Below are positions 10,540-21,429 of a stretch of DNA of 64,000 nt, piece by piece. Source of the stretch: Heterodera schachtii (lineage: Eukaryota > Nematoda > Chromadorea > Rhabditida > Heteroderidae); contig SIJG01000010.1 of NCBI GenBank assembly GCA_023374025.1, positions 1,312,904 to 1,376,903 on the forward strand. Direction: 5' to 3'. The notes under the pieces are model-generated. The model was not told the origin of the DNA, did no database searches, and saw only the letters and a list, made by a program, of their open reading frames with translations. Position 1 is the stretch's first letter; each line of letters starts with the position of its first letter. Made by a program: the position numbers and the translations under genes.

Positions 10540-11430
10540 CCCGACTAGTTTTCACGACTTACTTGTGCGGGGTGCAGCACCTAAAAAGCAATAATTAGTC
10601 ATTTAAAGTCAATCCATTAATAAAGTTAGGTTTTTAACAGGCTTTTTGGTTTTAGAAAAGCACATTCACACCACTGTGATAAAATTAACAACAAGAATGT
10701 TAAAGTTTTGTTCATATGGTGTTAAAAGCTCATTCATATTATATTTGTTAAAATTTAGATATTTCCCTATTTATAAAAAACAAAACGTATTACAAAAAAA
10801 CAATAATAATATACCATACCTTCTCTCTTGGCAGAAGAACATCTCTTCCCTAAAGAAAAAAATTTGCTTATTATATAAATTTTCAATAAATCCCGACAAA
10901 AAATTCGTATTGTGTCCGAAATTTATTGGACATGAAATCTAGCGCAGAAACCCGCACTCCTATAGACTTGCTTTAAAATTTCGTTAAAAATTTTGCTATT
11001 TTTCTCGGTAGCGCCGCTTGTAGGAACATTAGGACACTGGCCGCCGCTCTCATTTTATTTATAATTGGAATTAGTTAAATCACGAACTTATGTAGCGGAA
11101 CCTTTTGGAATGGCCAGGGCATCCCTTGGCCAGAAAATATCAATCTTGTTTAAAAATGCTAACTTTTTCTGTGTATTTCAATCATATGCATTTGTGTATA
11201 ATCGGAAGTTCTAGAGATGGCTCTGGCTACCCAATCTTAGGTGCTTTGACAATTTGAGTTCAGCAAATTAGTTTAGTAATGAAAACCAAAAAATATATCT
11301 GCAATACCCACTGATGTTAAAATCTCAAAATTTGGTTTCTTCCCAAATGTCGGGTTCCCCAAATACAGAGCGCCATGATGTATAAAAAATCTTTGTGATA
11401 TTTTTAAGCGAATGGCTTTTTCTTAAATTT
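10540..11430. other. No gene seen
   Basis: AT-rich, no exon with splice and family support on either strand. It should contain the intron sequence of the - strand family gene. Confidence 0.4.
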
Positions 11431-11435
11431 GTCTC

Positions 11436-11915
11436 ACAAGGGAACATACCGAACTGTAAGTATGAAATTGCATATGTGTTATATACCATTGGATAGAGCC
11501 GAGTCGATTTCTATTGTGAATTTTAATACTAGCGGTGCATTTTGCCTATTCAAAAGTTACAGGGCCTCGAAAATGGAAATTTTGGCTGTGTTTTCACTTA
11601 AAATTGGTGGCTCAGTTAGTTTAATTTCTAATTTCGCATTTTCATATTTAAAAACCTATTCTTTAAATCTTTAATTTATTAAAAATTTAATTATTTCTAC
11701 GTTGGATTCGAACCTGGACCTAGAAATTAAACTAACTGAGCCACCAATTTTAAGTGAAAACACAGCCAAAATTTCCATTTTTGAGGCCCTGTAACTTTTG
11801 AATAGGCAAAATGCACCGCTAGTATTAAAAATTCACAATAGAAGTCGAACCTGCTCTATCCAATGGTATATAGTATATGGAATTTCATACCTACAATTCG
11901 TTATGTTCCCTTCTG
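11436..11915. mobile_element. Fold-back element with tRNA-like loop
   Basis: AAGGGAACATACCGAACTGT at the left is mirrored by ATTCGTTATGTTCCCTT at the right; arms are about 215 bp. On the - strand the arm end and loop read GGTGGCTCAGTTAG ... GGTTCGAATCC, close to tRNA A and B boxes with roughly correct spacing. This suggests a tRNA-derived SINE core captured in a fold-back element. Related sequence lies at 16580-16830 and 25198-25222. Confidence 0.65.
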
Positions 11916-11957
11916 CATTCATGCCCTTTGTGATAAATTAATTAATTTTGAACTTAC

Positions 11958-12295
11958 TTTGCAGCATTGAAGTTCGAAAGCCATCTGACAGCAATTGTCC
12001 CCTGGCGCCCGCTTGTTTAAGTGGCAATCGAACCACCCGCATTCCGGGCATTTCGAATTGCAAATTTCCGATGAATTTTTCGAATTTTCTGCAACAAATT
12101 CTGTCTGATCAGTTTTTCCACCAGTCATCTCTTCAATATTTTCTTTAATGCCGGTTGAAAATGCTTTTTTTGCACTTTCTTTTTCAACTGATGCCAAAAG
12201 GGCGGCAATAAAAAGTTTTCTCATTGGAAATGTTGAAGATATTAATCGCGTTTCGCGTTGTTGACGTTTTTTCGGCACGTTGACGTTGTTGTTAC
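11958..12295 (-). CDS. KKRQ cleavage site plus first CC-module exon
   Basis: It follows an AATAAG acceptor in phase 1. It reads NNNVNVPKKRQQRETRL, a basic helix-like stretch, an acidic linker, then CNSKCPECGWFDC, ten residues, CC, seven residues, CC-K and GTAAGT. The KKRQ site equals RKKRQ in the + paralogue, suggesting proprotein cleavage. The Cys spacing defines the family module C-x(3,7)-C-x(1,2)-C-x4-C-x(10,15)-CC-x7-CC. The donor is phase 0. Confidence 0.7.
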
Positions 12296-12379
12296 CTTAT
12301 TGATGTTGAATTTATTGCCAAAAAATGAAAATTTTGGAAACGATTCAAAATTATCATTCAACGGGAATCAACCCATTAC
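12296..12379 (-). other. Predicted 84-bp intron
   Basis: The ORF of the repeat exon would stop soon after GNGLIPVE. A CGTG/GTAATG donor and AATAAG/GTAACA acceptor remove three stop codons and join the repeat region to NNNVNVPKKRQ in frame, matching the continuous exon of the + paralogue. Confidence 0.5.
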
Positions 12380-13313
12380 CACGGGCATCGGTTGGGCTAT
12401 TTCCAAGGGCATTGGCTGGGCCATTTCCAAGGGCATTGGCTTGGGAATTTCCAAGGGCATTGGCTGGGCCATTTCCAAGGGCATTGGCTGGGCCATTTCC
12501 AAGGGCATTGGCTTGGGAATTTCCAAGGGCATTGGCTGGGCCATTTCCAAGGGCATTGGCTTGGGAATTTCCAAGGGCATTGGCTGGGCCATTTCCAAGG
12601 GCATTGGCTTGGGCATTTCCAAGGGCATTGGCTGGGCCATTTCCAATGGCATTGGCTTGGGCATTTCCAAGGGCATTGGCTGGGCCATTTCCAAGGGCAT
12701 TGGCTTGGGAATTTCCAAGGGCATTGGCTTGGGCATTTTGGTCGGTGTTGGCTGATAGTTTAATTATTGTAACATTGTCATGTGTTATTTCAATGGGCAT
12801 CCAACCATTACCACGGACATCGCTGATGCCATTGCCAAGGGCATTGGCTGGGGCATTTCCAAGGGCATTGGCTGGGCCATTTCCAATGGCATTGGCTTGG
12901 GCATTTCCAAGGGCATTGGCTTGGGCATTTCCAAGGGCATTGGCTGGGCCATTTCCAAGGGCATTGGCTTGGGCATTTCCAAGGGCATTGGCTGGGCCAT
13001 TTCCAAGGGCATTGGCTTGGGCATTTCCAAGGGCATTGGCTTGGGCATTTTGGTCGGTGTTGGCTGATAGTTTAATTATTGTAACATTGTCATGTGTTAT
13101 TTCAATGGGCATCCAACCATTACCACGGACATCGCTGATGCCATTTCCAAGGGCATTGGCTGGGGCATTTCCAAGGGCATTGGCTGGGGCATTTCCAAGA
13201 GCATTGGCTGGGCCATTTCCAAGGGCATCGGCTGGGCCTTTTCCACGGGTGGAAATTGGCAACGCAATCGAAAGGATTAAAATGATTTTGTACAAATGAG
13301 TTTTGTAACCCAT
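12380..13313 (-). CDS. Signal peptide plus expanded GNxxANAL repeat exon
   Basis: ATG 13313 gives MGYKTHLYKIILILSIALPI, a clear signal peptide. The rest is almost all tandem repeats of the octapeptide ANALGN-[GAS]-[PQ], interrupted twice by a 32-residue spacer containing WMPIEITHDNVTIIKLSANT. The + paralogue has the same spacer (VPVEMAHHNNIIINLSANT) with only a few diverged repeats, so the repeats expanded here. The start is the first ATG; a longer TTG start is unlikely because the signal peptide begins at this Met. An acceptor-like TTAAG sits 15 bp upstream. Confidence 0.75.
12385..13240. repeat. 24-bp coding minisatellite with higher-order units
   Basis: Unit GGGCATTGGCTGGGCCATTT plus four bases, repeated in blocks 12385-12737, about 12830-13037 and 13141-13240. 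The blocks are separated by two nearly identical spacers of about 90 bp (near 12745 and 13045), giving a higher-order period of about 300 bp. Because 24 is a multiple of 3, long open frames appear on both strands; only the - frame has a signal peptide and paralogue support. Confidence 0.9.
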
Positions 13314-13327
13314 ATTGTACAACAAAT

Positions 13328-13340
13328 CCTTAATTGTATT
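13328..13340 (-). promoter_or_regulatory. Possible trans-splice acceptor
   Basis: ACAATTAAG followed by GATTTG, 15 bp upstream of ATG 13313. A match to a generic acceptor only. Confidence 0.3.
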
Positions 13341-13399
13341 TTATTAAATATTTTTCGTATATACGGTCATTAAAACTCTCTTTTATTGGAGATTTTCCA

Positions 13400-15600
13400 A
13401 TTAGAATGAACAATTTCTCTAAAAACCGGAATTTGCCGGCCTAATCATATTGAGAATGAAAAGTGAATGAAAATATACTCCATAAATTAATAAAAATGCG
13501 TCATGCGGATTGAACACAAATTCTGAGATTCATCAGCCCATTTGGTTGGATTTTCCGATTGCAAATGATTATGTTAACCGATTTTTGTGATTCACTGGGA
13601 AAGCAATGCTTTTGAATAATGATTTGTTTAACTTATTAAAAACGATTTAAATATATTTAAAACAAATTGATTATTGTAAATAGATTTTTTTATATTCCTA
13701 ATCGTTTTTATGGCATATAATCCTTTAAGCTAGAAAATCCAATAATTATCCCGATTTTTCTTTATTTTTAAGCTTTATTCCACTAACATTGTCCAACCCT
13801 GAAGTGAATTATGAATTTCAAAAAATTAGCATAAATTTCACGGGCTCAAAAAAAGAAAATTTTTCAAAATTAAAAAAAAATTCCAACTTTCTGAAATGTA
13901 AAATAAGGTTCATATTCCTATTTCAATATTTTGGGGGGTTTTATAATGTTTTGTAAATAATTTGGCATTTTCATATAAAATTCAGAAATTTTTTAAAATT
14001 ATTTTTTATTGATACGATGACATTTTTAGCACATGTTTAAATAATTTCAAAAATTTCCACTAAATAAATCAATCGAAACACTCTCCATTAATCTTTCAGT
14101 CTCCAATTATCTCCCCCTTTCTGAGGAGGTTGAAAAATAATATGCCATGGCATATAAAATAAATATATACGGTACTTATCAAGAAAATAAATAAATAAAA
14201 TTAAAGATGAACTTTTTGAAAATTTTTCATTTATTGGGGGTGTATTTTTATTTTTTGGGTCGATTATTAGGAGGGGGGGGGGTATTTTCGTTTTAGTTAC
14301 ATTTTTGATCATAAATTTGGGCTTAAAAGTTGTAAATAACTCGGGTTAGCTTAAGAACCCCCAAAAAATTCGTGCTTTCAGTCCACTTGAAGGGCAGGAA
14401 AAATAGGTAAAAATCTTTAAAATATATCCTAGTAATATTGATTTAGTAATACACATTAATTTGTAAATCCCAAAGAAATTAAAACTGACACCTGAAAAAG
14501 CGCGCCTCAAAAAAGGTGCAATAGCCCCTTTCCCAAAAATGTTCTAAAATAATGTAAAATGACATGAAAAAAGCTTTTTATGAAATACATTGAATAATTT
14601 TTTACCAAAAATATTTTGAAATCACCTTTTAATGGCTAAGAATTTAAAAACTTAGCCTATTCAAATATTTAGAAAATTTTTTATTGTATTTTTATTTTAC
14701 GTAAAATTTCCGACTTCTGATTTCCGACGTTTTTGAGCATCGGAATTCCGATTTTCGATCCGAAAATTTTTGGGGCCTTGAATGCCATCCCTGCTAAGTA
14801 TGTATCCCACCTTTGCCCTCCCCCTCCACTTTTTAGCCTCCTTTTAAAAACTTTTGTAAAAATATCAAGTAAAAATAACAATAATTTTTAATTTAAATTA
14901 GTCGGATTAATAAATGTATATATGAACAAAAATTTGTTAGGTGACTTTCAAAAATTGATCCTATAATTAATCCATTTTTTGTGTACAATCAAATTTTTTA
15001 AATAAGCTTCAGTCTTGATCCTCGACTCGAGAAAAGTCTCGGAATTTTTGGGTGTCGGTTTCGAGTTTCGGAATTTTGCATAAATGTGGATGTGGTGAAT
15101 TTGTATTATATGTTTAAAAAAGTCCAGAAAAAATTATCAGGGTTTTATCATTCAGATTAATTTCATAATAAGGAAAAATGCTTGCTTTTTTAAATTAACT
15201 TTCTTTCATTCTTATTTAGTTTTCTTCCTTCCTTCTCTCCTCCTCCTCTTTATTTCATTCTTCTTCTCCGTCCTCCCTTCATACTTACAACGCACTCACA
15301 CACATAATAACTAAATAAAATTAGAAAGGAATAAATTTGCCAAAATTTTATTTGCTTATTTTATTCATTTTTTACCGCTTTTTATAAAAGAATTCCTAAA
15401 AGTTATTAATGCGTATTCTGCCATTTTGGGTGTCAATTTTAAATATATGCGTTTATTTGGTAATTTTTATGGCTATACGTACAACTCATCAACCGCCCAT
15501 ATTATAAATTAACGTTTTAATTTCAATTTAAAAGAATGTCTGATAATTGTTAAATTATTTGAAACTGAAAGTTCGATCAATTCTTTTTATGCAAATAACA
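13400..15600. other. No gene seen; dispersed repeat remnants
   Basis: AT-rich. 14600-14790 (TTTCCGACTTCTGATTTCCG, then GCCATCCCTG) is related to 17530-17670 and ends like a hAT element, but no left end or target duplication was found. A CT-rich run lies at 15220-15280. Confidence 0.4.
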
Positions 15601-15659
15601 AATTTTTCCTAACTTTTGAATATTTATTTAAATTTTTCAATGATTTTATTAGTCAACCA

Positions 15660-15928
15660 TTAAAATTCTCCATCTTTTTTACCCCAAAAAAGCAGTAAAG
15701 CCGAGGCCGTGAGCAGCGAGGCGTGGAGATGCTTCGTGTCATTAGCGGTAATGTCCATGCTTTCAATACGGATCACAAGCGGTATTTCAATGTATTGGTT
15801 GTTGCACAAATCTTTTTTGCAATTTACACATTCCGCATGACGACCTTTTGCGCAAAATTTGCGAATGTGATGGTCACAACCTTCACTACCACGGGTAAAA
15901 CAACCCTTCATTGCATAGATTGGAAAAC
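15660..15928 (-). CDS. Ly6/uPAR-like terminal exon
   Basis: A CATAAG acceptor precedes FPIYAMKGCFTRGSEGCDHH, then FCAKGRHAECVNCKKDLCNN and a 45-residue tail with the hydrophobic LHASLLTASALLLFW, then TAA. The final C-x2-C-x4-CN pattern followed by a hydrophobic end resembles the C-terminal half of three-finger Ly6/uPAR proteins, which are often GPI-anchored. Upstream exons with the first Cys residues and signal peptide must lie above 15930 and were not located. Only the C-terminal half is visible, so the family call is tentative. Confidence 0.55.
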
Positions 15929-16579
15929 CTTATGGTGTGAAAAAAAGTCGGAGCATTATACGAGTTATTCAAATATGATTAAAATAAAGCACCTCGAAAT
16001 ACATTTTCAAGAAATTTAGTCCTGAAGACAGAAAATTTTTGAAAAAAAAATTAGAAAATTGCACAAATTCATTTATATACATATTTAAAATTACTATTAA
16101 AATAAAATTCCAAATGCGGGGATCAGGTGGTACCGACAGTAAAATATTTTATAATTTTTTCTTGATAATATATTTCGGAAAATATTGATCATATGGCCCA
16201 GAGCCCAAAATGGTCAAAATATATACCAATCGATAGCTCTCGTTCTGTAAGGGAAGAATCCGAAAGAATTTTTTTGCGGAAACCAACCCCTGAAGAGTTA
16301 TAGACCCGGGACTGAAATGGCCAAATGCCTTTGGGACTGAACCGTCCACCACTCAAAACGCATGGAATTGCGACAAAATTGATATCATCCTCTAAAATTG
16401 AAATTTAGCCATAAGGGTCCATTTTCAGCTTTTTTCACTTTTTATTAATTAACCAACCTATACATTTGATTGTTTTTTATTATTTTCATCAATTAAAACT
16501 TGTTATACATTTTTGTAGTCTAAAAAATAGTTTTTTAAATTGTTTAGTTATATTATACATTAATTAAAGTTTATTTATT

Positions 16580-16830
16580 TTCATGTTGGGTTCGAACCCG
16601 AGCTCCAAAAGTAGGAATTTAACCAACTGAGCCACCAATTTTGCTCAATTTTCTTAAAAATCCAGCCAAACTTTTGATTTTTGAAGCCCCATAACTTTTT
16701 TTGTTTTTCGCTATCAGCACGTAAAATTAAAAATTCACATTAGAAGTCGACCCTTCTCTATCCAATGGTATATCACACATATGCATTTTCCCACTAACAG
16801 TTCGCGAGGTGCCCTTGTTAGAGTAGAAAA
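16580..16830. mobile_element. Half copy of the tRNA-like fold-back element
   Basis: On the - strand it reads GGTGGCTCAGTTGG ... GGGTTCGAACCC, matching tRNA A and B boxes better than the copy at 11436-11915. The outer part (CCAATGGTATA ... GCCCTTGT) matches one arm of that copy. The second arm is missing. Confidence 0.55.
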
Positions 16831-16869
16831 GCAAAAAAAGTAAGAATTCTTTCATAAGAAAATTCCAAG

Positions 16870-17010
16870 AAACAAGAAAAGACGAGGAAAATGCTAAGAA
16901 ATGTTGTGCCATGTGAAAATGCCAAAAAGCAAGGAAAATGTTAAATGTTGCGCCATAAAAATGCAAAGAAAGAAGAAAAGACGAGGAAAATGCTAAGAAA
17001 TTTTGTGACA
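16870..17010. repeat. Imperfect tandem repeat, about 100-bp unit
   Basis: AAGAAAAGACGAGGAAAATG with CTAAGAAAT occurs at about 16873 and again at about 16972; shorter variants lie between. Confidence 0.65.
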
Positions 17011-17050
17011 GAAAAAGCAACAACAAAACGAAGTTGTTAGGAATTTAAGC

Positions 17051-20000
17051 ATGCCGAATAACACCGATATCACACAAAATCAAAATGTTTTTGAAAATAA
17101 CCGAGCTGATGGTGAAATTTTAGAGTCAGAAAAAAGCATGTGATCCAATGAAATTCGCAATGCACTTTTGGATGTCGCGGCACCTGACGTACGTTTGAAT
17201 GTTGCGCGTAGTGCACACCTTAGAATGCAGACCGCATAATCAAAATTTCCATGCAAATTTTCAAAATATTTAATAGTGGTGTAGCTATGCATAACCAAAG
17301 AGACCCACCGGCCTCCAGTCGCAACCTATTCAGCAATTTCATTCGCACCCGATACCAGGGGTGGAGCGCGACCGCGATGCGCGATTCGCGGCAATTTTTG
17401 GACAAAATTGTTAACAAAATCACATTAAAAATACAAAAATTTCCCCGGCGGCGCCTATCGGCACCGCCGGACCTCTCCCCCTCCTCAATGTTCTCAAATT
17501 TTTTTTATACCAAAACATTTTTTGAAATCACCTTTTACTTGGTTAAGAATTAAACAATTTAGCCTAGTAAAAATATTTAGCAAATTTTTATTATATTTGA
17601 AATTTCCGACTTCCGATCCGACGTTTTTGGGATCGGAATTCTCCAAAAATTCTTGGGGCTTCGGATGCAATTTTTTTTGTTGAAAATCTGTTAAAATTTC
17701 ACTCAAATTTTAAAAATTTCCCCGTCGGCGCCTATCGGCACCGCCGGAACACTTTTATTCCTCAATTGGTTTTTTGGAAAAAGCGCGCCGAAAAAATTAT
17801 GTGAAAAGCAAATCTGAATTTCTAATAATATTCGATCATTTATTCCAAAAATAAATATTGCTTGAAATGATTGAATAAAATTTGATTTGAAAATTTTAGT
17901 AATTTAATTTAGCTTTTAACTTTTGATTTTATTAAATAAAAACAAAAATTAATTTTTATTATTTTCAATTGAAATGAATTAAAAAAAAAAATTTTTTTTG
18001 AATTTTTAAAATTTCCCGGTTGGTCCCGGTCCCGAACAAAAATCGAGGTGCCGTTTCACTCTAGTTTGTATAAAAAAATCTGAAAAAAATGGTTTAAAAA
18101 TTGAAAAATGCGCGACCGCGATCCGCGATACGCGATTTGCGGCATTTTTTTTGCGTGATCCGCGACCGAGGGATTTTAACGAAATTCGTGGTCCCGGAAT
18201 GGATCAAGTCGCAGCTAACATTTCTGAATGGCCAATGCATACCTCATTAGAATCAAAACTCTTTGGTAGTACTGAGAGAGCCTTTAAGTCTGCTTGTTCC
18301 ACCGAACCTTACCGATATGAGTCGATAAAAAGAGAAATGTTTCGGCAGTTAGATGAAACGGATGCCCGTAAAAGGAGTGTTTTTGATTAGCTAATCACCG
18401 GCACTCGACGAAAAAACGATGAGGATTTGGACAGTTTGGCTGAGCGTGTCATCACTCTGGTACGGCGTGCATACCCAGGTTTGACTGATCACCTGGTCGA
18501 TGATTATACTATCATTTGATACGAATATTCGCCTATTTGAAATTGGCACTCAGTTCGGAAATGGGAAGGACATCCGGAATTACATTGATCATTTTCTTGG
18601 GATGGCAGCGAGAGCAGAAGCGACTCAAAGGGCAACCCGTTTGATGGCATCGCAAAATGTTATTACAAAGAGGCAAAACGAAGCGAATTCAACGGGCGGA
18701 TTTTTAAACAATTCGCAACCACAGCAAACGAACGACAACCGTCCAAAATGCTACAAAATGGGGAACTTCGAATTGAGCGCATGGGTGGAGGTCACTTATT
18801 AAGGCGGAATTTCTCAAAAATATTTTAGAAAGTCAGAAATGGAAGAGCATAAATTTCAAAATTTGGCTGAAAACCCGGAATATCGTTTACATTAATGGAA
18901 AGCGTGTCGAGTGTTATGGAATTACTTTGTTGCCAGTTGTGAGAAGAGGTTGTGAAGAAGTTGAATTATGTTCCACATTACGGATGCGCCTGTTGGACAC
19001 CCAATTTTGTTTGGAACAAATGCACTTGGACTCCTTGGGTTCAAAATTTTGGACGCTCCCAACTGCGAATTAGTGGAAAAAAATGTATGCGAACTGTACC
19101 ATATGCATACCGAGAAAAGGTTGCGGCCATGATCCAAGATTATTTGGGCCGTGGTATTATTTGTCAATCTTTATCACCATGGGCTAGCCCAATTGTGATT
19201 GTCTCAAAATAAAGATGGCACTTTGAAATTTTGCGTCGATTACCGAGGCTTAAATTCGGTAACCAGAAAGGATTGTTTTCCATTGCCGGACATTGAAATA
19301 ACCCCTCGCATGTTAGGTTGACGAAAATATTTCTCAACTTTGGATTTCCTCTCAGGATACGGCAAATAAAAATGTCAGAGGAATCGATCGAAAAAACTGC
19401 TTTAGTAACTGAATTCGGGCTACATGAATTTACCGTAATGCCATTTGGCTTATGCAACGCAGTTGCGACTTTCCAACGGTTTATGTCTCAGTTATTTGGA
19501 CAAATGATTGTTTTTGTTTTCCGCCGTTCTTTGTCAAGCAGACAAAGAAAATCGAATTCACCCCGTTTATTTTGCATCACATCAATGCAAAAAATATGAG
19601 TCGAGATACTGTCTGACAGAGCTCGAACCATTGGAAGTGCGATTTGGCGTCAAAAAATTTGCGCAGTACATCACAATGATTTAAACTAAACTTTTGACTG
19701 ATCACAACGCGTTAATCCTAATGTGAGACCGGAAATGCCCGCATATATAAGTGGATAATGGAATTGAGTTCGAGATTTATTTTGGAAGTTGAATACAATC
19801 CCGGAAAAAATAACATAATCGCCAATGTACTTTTTTGGTCTGCTGGCTTGAAATAAGATGAAGGTGAAGATTCTGTTGTAATCAATGAAATTGTTCTCAG
19901 AAATTACGGAGAAAACAATCCAAGACGGAACACCAAAACCAGAATGGATCGAAGCGACACGGAAAAGCGAATTGCACTATATTTACGATTTTATTGAAAA

Positions 20001-20273
20001 ACACAAATTGCTAGAAGATCATAAAAAATATTTTTGGCCGAACATGCGGGCGGATTGTGTTAAAGCTGTGTAGAATGCCGAATTTGCGCACATACGCGAA
20101 ACCCGCGGTCAAACGCACCAGAATTGCGACCAATTATTACAACGGAACCATTCAAATAGTTTGCATGGACACTCTCTCGATTGGCATGTCAGAACGGGGG
20201 AATAAATATGTATTAGTTATGGTGGATCGGTCACTGTCGAAATCAGCCACTGTCGAAATTTCCTGGCACGGAT
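17051..20273 (+). pseudogene. Ty3/Gypsy retrotransposon remnant
   Basis: Fragments occur in retroelement order, broken by stops and frame changes. Gag-like N-terminus from ATG 17051 (MPNNTDITQNQN). Gag again at 18175-18810 (DEDLDSLAERVITLVRRAYP). Reverse transcriptase: 19105-19200 with [19 protein letters not shown], 19210-19300 with [10 protein letters not shown], and 19380-19500 with FTVMPFGLCNAVATFQRFM. The catalytic YxDD part is deleted. RNase H: 19565-19680 (RYCLTELEPLEVRFGVKKF) and about 19740 (RFILEVEYNPGKNN). Integrase: zinc-like region 19930-20080 and core start 20160-20260 (CMDTLSIGMSERGNKYVLV). No LTRs recognised. Cut at 20274 by a fold-back element and at about 17355-18170 by a repeat. 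Not functional. Confidence 0.85.
17355..18170. mobile_element. Insertion inside the Gypsy gag
   Basis: GAG-like coding ends near 17350 and resumes near 18175. The insert begins GGGGTGGAGCGCGACCGCGA and ends with GCGACCGCGATCCGCGATAC and TGCGTGATCCGCGACC, so it carries a direct repeat of a GCGACCGCGAT word near both ends. It holds two copies of GGCGCCTATCGGCACCGCCG (about 17448, 17726). Family not identified. Confidence 0.5.
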
Positions 20274-21110
20274 GGAAAATATTGATCATAGTCACCAAAC
20301 TCAAAAATGCTTAAAAACGGTCAGAATCGATGTAAAAAGGTTAGAAATGGGTCGAAAAAATAGAATTGGGGGCGCGCTTGCCCTTTTCAGGCTGAAAAAG
20401 TGCCGGAATTGGAGTGCCAAACTCAGCTGGGACTCAAATGACCGCACTATAAAAAACACTCAAGACATTTTAAATACTTTTCTAGGGTAATTTATGGCGC
20501 TGATCACGAATATGACCTTTATTTTGCAAAATTCCGAACCCCGAACCCCAATTCCAACAAAATTTAAAATTTATAAATTAAAAGAAAAAGAAAAACAATT
20601 TTTAGGGGTTTTTAAAAGAACGTCAAATATAAAAGATTGAATTTAGCTTATTGCGCTAAAAAACCGCCCCACACTCGACTACGGCGGCCAGTAGGTGGGG
20701 CGAGACTACGGGCTACGGAAGAAGTCCGCGCGTGATCCGCAGGCGGTTGACTGATTGGCGGGGGCCCTTCGGGCCCCCGCAGTCATCCGCCTGTGGCGCT
20801 CGTCAGACTTTTTCCTCCGCCCTCCGTCTCGCCCCACTACTTGCTCCGTCTTCGCATCTCCCTTTTGCGAAAGTTCGAATGATACCAAATTTGTCAGTGT
20901 TCGATCATTTAAAAAGTTATTGCCAAATCTCTCAATTTTCGAGTTTTGAACCGGTTCGAACCGGGTTCGGGATTCGAAATTTTGAAAAACAAATGTCATA
21001 TTCGTGATCAGCGCCACAAAATACCCTAGAAAAATTATTTAAAATGTATTTTGAGTGTTTTTATTGTGCGGTCAATTGAGTCCCATTGGTGACTATGATC
21101 AATATTTACC
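20274..21110. mobile_element. Fold-back element (TATTGATCATAGTCACC family), copy 1
   Basis: Starts GGAAAATATTGATCATAGTC and ends GACTATGATCAATATTTACC. The left arm is about 240 bp; the right arm lacks about 130 bp at about 21083-21088 compared with copy 2 (50819-51781). The GC-rich core contains the hairpin GCGGGGGCCC TTC GGGCCCCCGC near 20758 and is in the opposite orientation to copy 2. It interrupts Gypsy integrase. Flanks show no clear target duplication. Confidence 0.8.
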
Positions 21111-21424
21111 GCGCTGATTATGAATCCGACCTCCATTTCGACCACTTCTGAGTCACGAACTCAAATTCCAACATTTGGTCGAAAAGTCAAAAATTCTCAA
21201 AAAAAATGTTTTTTACCAAATAAATATAATCAAAAATATAGAGCAACTAATTTTCGCATGGGTACAAATCCGCGATCGACATAAAAACTATTTGTCCATG
21301 AAAAATTAGTTTCTTTATGGTAAAAAACATTTTTAAAAGAATTTTTGACTTTTCGACCAAATGTTCGAGTTTGAGTTCGGGACTCAGAATTGGTCGAAAT
21401 AGAGGTCGGATTCATAATCAGCGC
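21111..21424. mobile_element. Small fold-back element abutting copy 1
   Basis: GCGCTGATTATGAATCCGAC at the left is mirrored by GTCGGATTCATAATCAGCGC at the right; arms are about 110 bp with many matches. It starts exactly where the previous element ends. No ORF. Confidence 0.8.
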
Positions 21425-21429
21425 CCTCG

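Larger units (their letters stand above)
3021..13313 (-). pseudogene. Cys-rich secreted multi-domain family gene, decaying paralogue
   Basis: Exons on the - strand match, in order, the + strand gene at 23437-27694: signal peptide plus repeats (13313-12380), KKRQ plus first CC module (12295-11958), KCFKSLPFC module (8877-8716), CSPCWWGIC module (8134-7979), CHYKP module (6584-6467), CPCGWANC module (4750-4553), linker (3273-3228) and hydrophobic tail (3094-3021). Most junctions are phase 0; the last intron is phase 1 in both paralogues. The tiny exons 3, 4 and 8 of the + gene were not found here. An in-frame TAA (4579-4577) and a one-base frame change in 6584-6467 disrupt the 3' half, so I call it a pseudogene, although alternative splicing that skips these exons is possible. 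Predicted role: secreted or surface-anchored protein of unknown function. Confidence 0.65.

Noticed and set aside
11590..11760. Functional tRNA gene
   Set aside because: A and B boxes are present, but no full cloverleaf acceptor stem could be paired and the region is the loop of a fold-back element.
12258..13299. Long + strand frames over the 24-bp repeat (RALAGPFP and GIGWAISK repeats)
   Set aside because: They are by-products of a unit length divisible by 3. Only the - frame has a signal peptide and a spliced paralogue.
20706..21017. Arg/Ala-rich ORFs in the GC core of the fold-back element
   Set aside because: The same core occurs inverted at 50819-51781 with frame-breaking changes; composition effect rather than coding.
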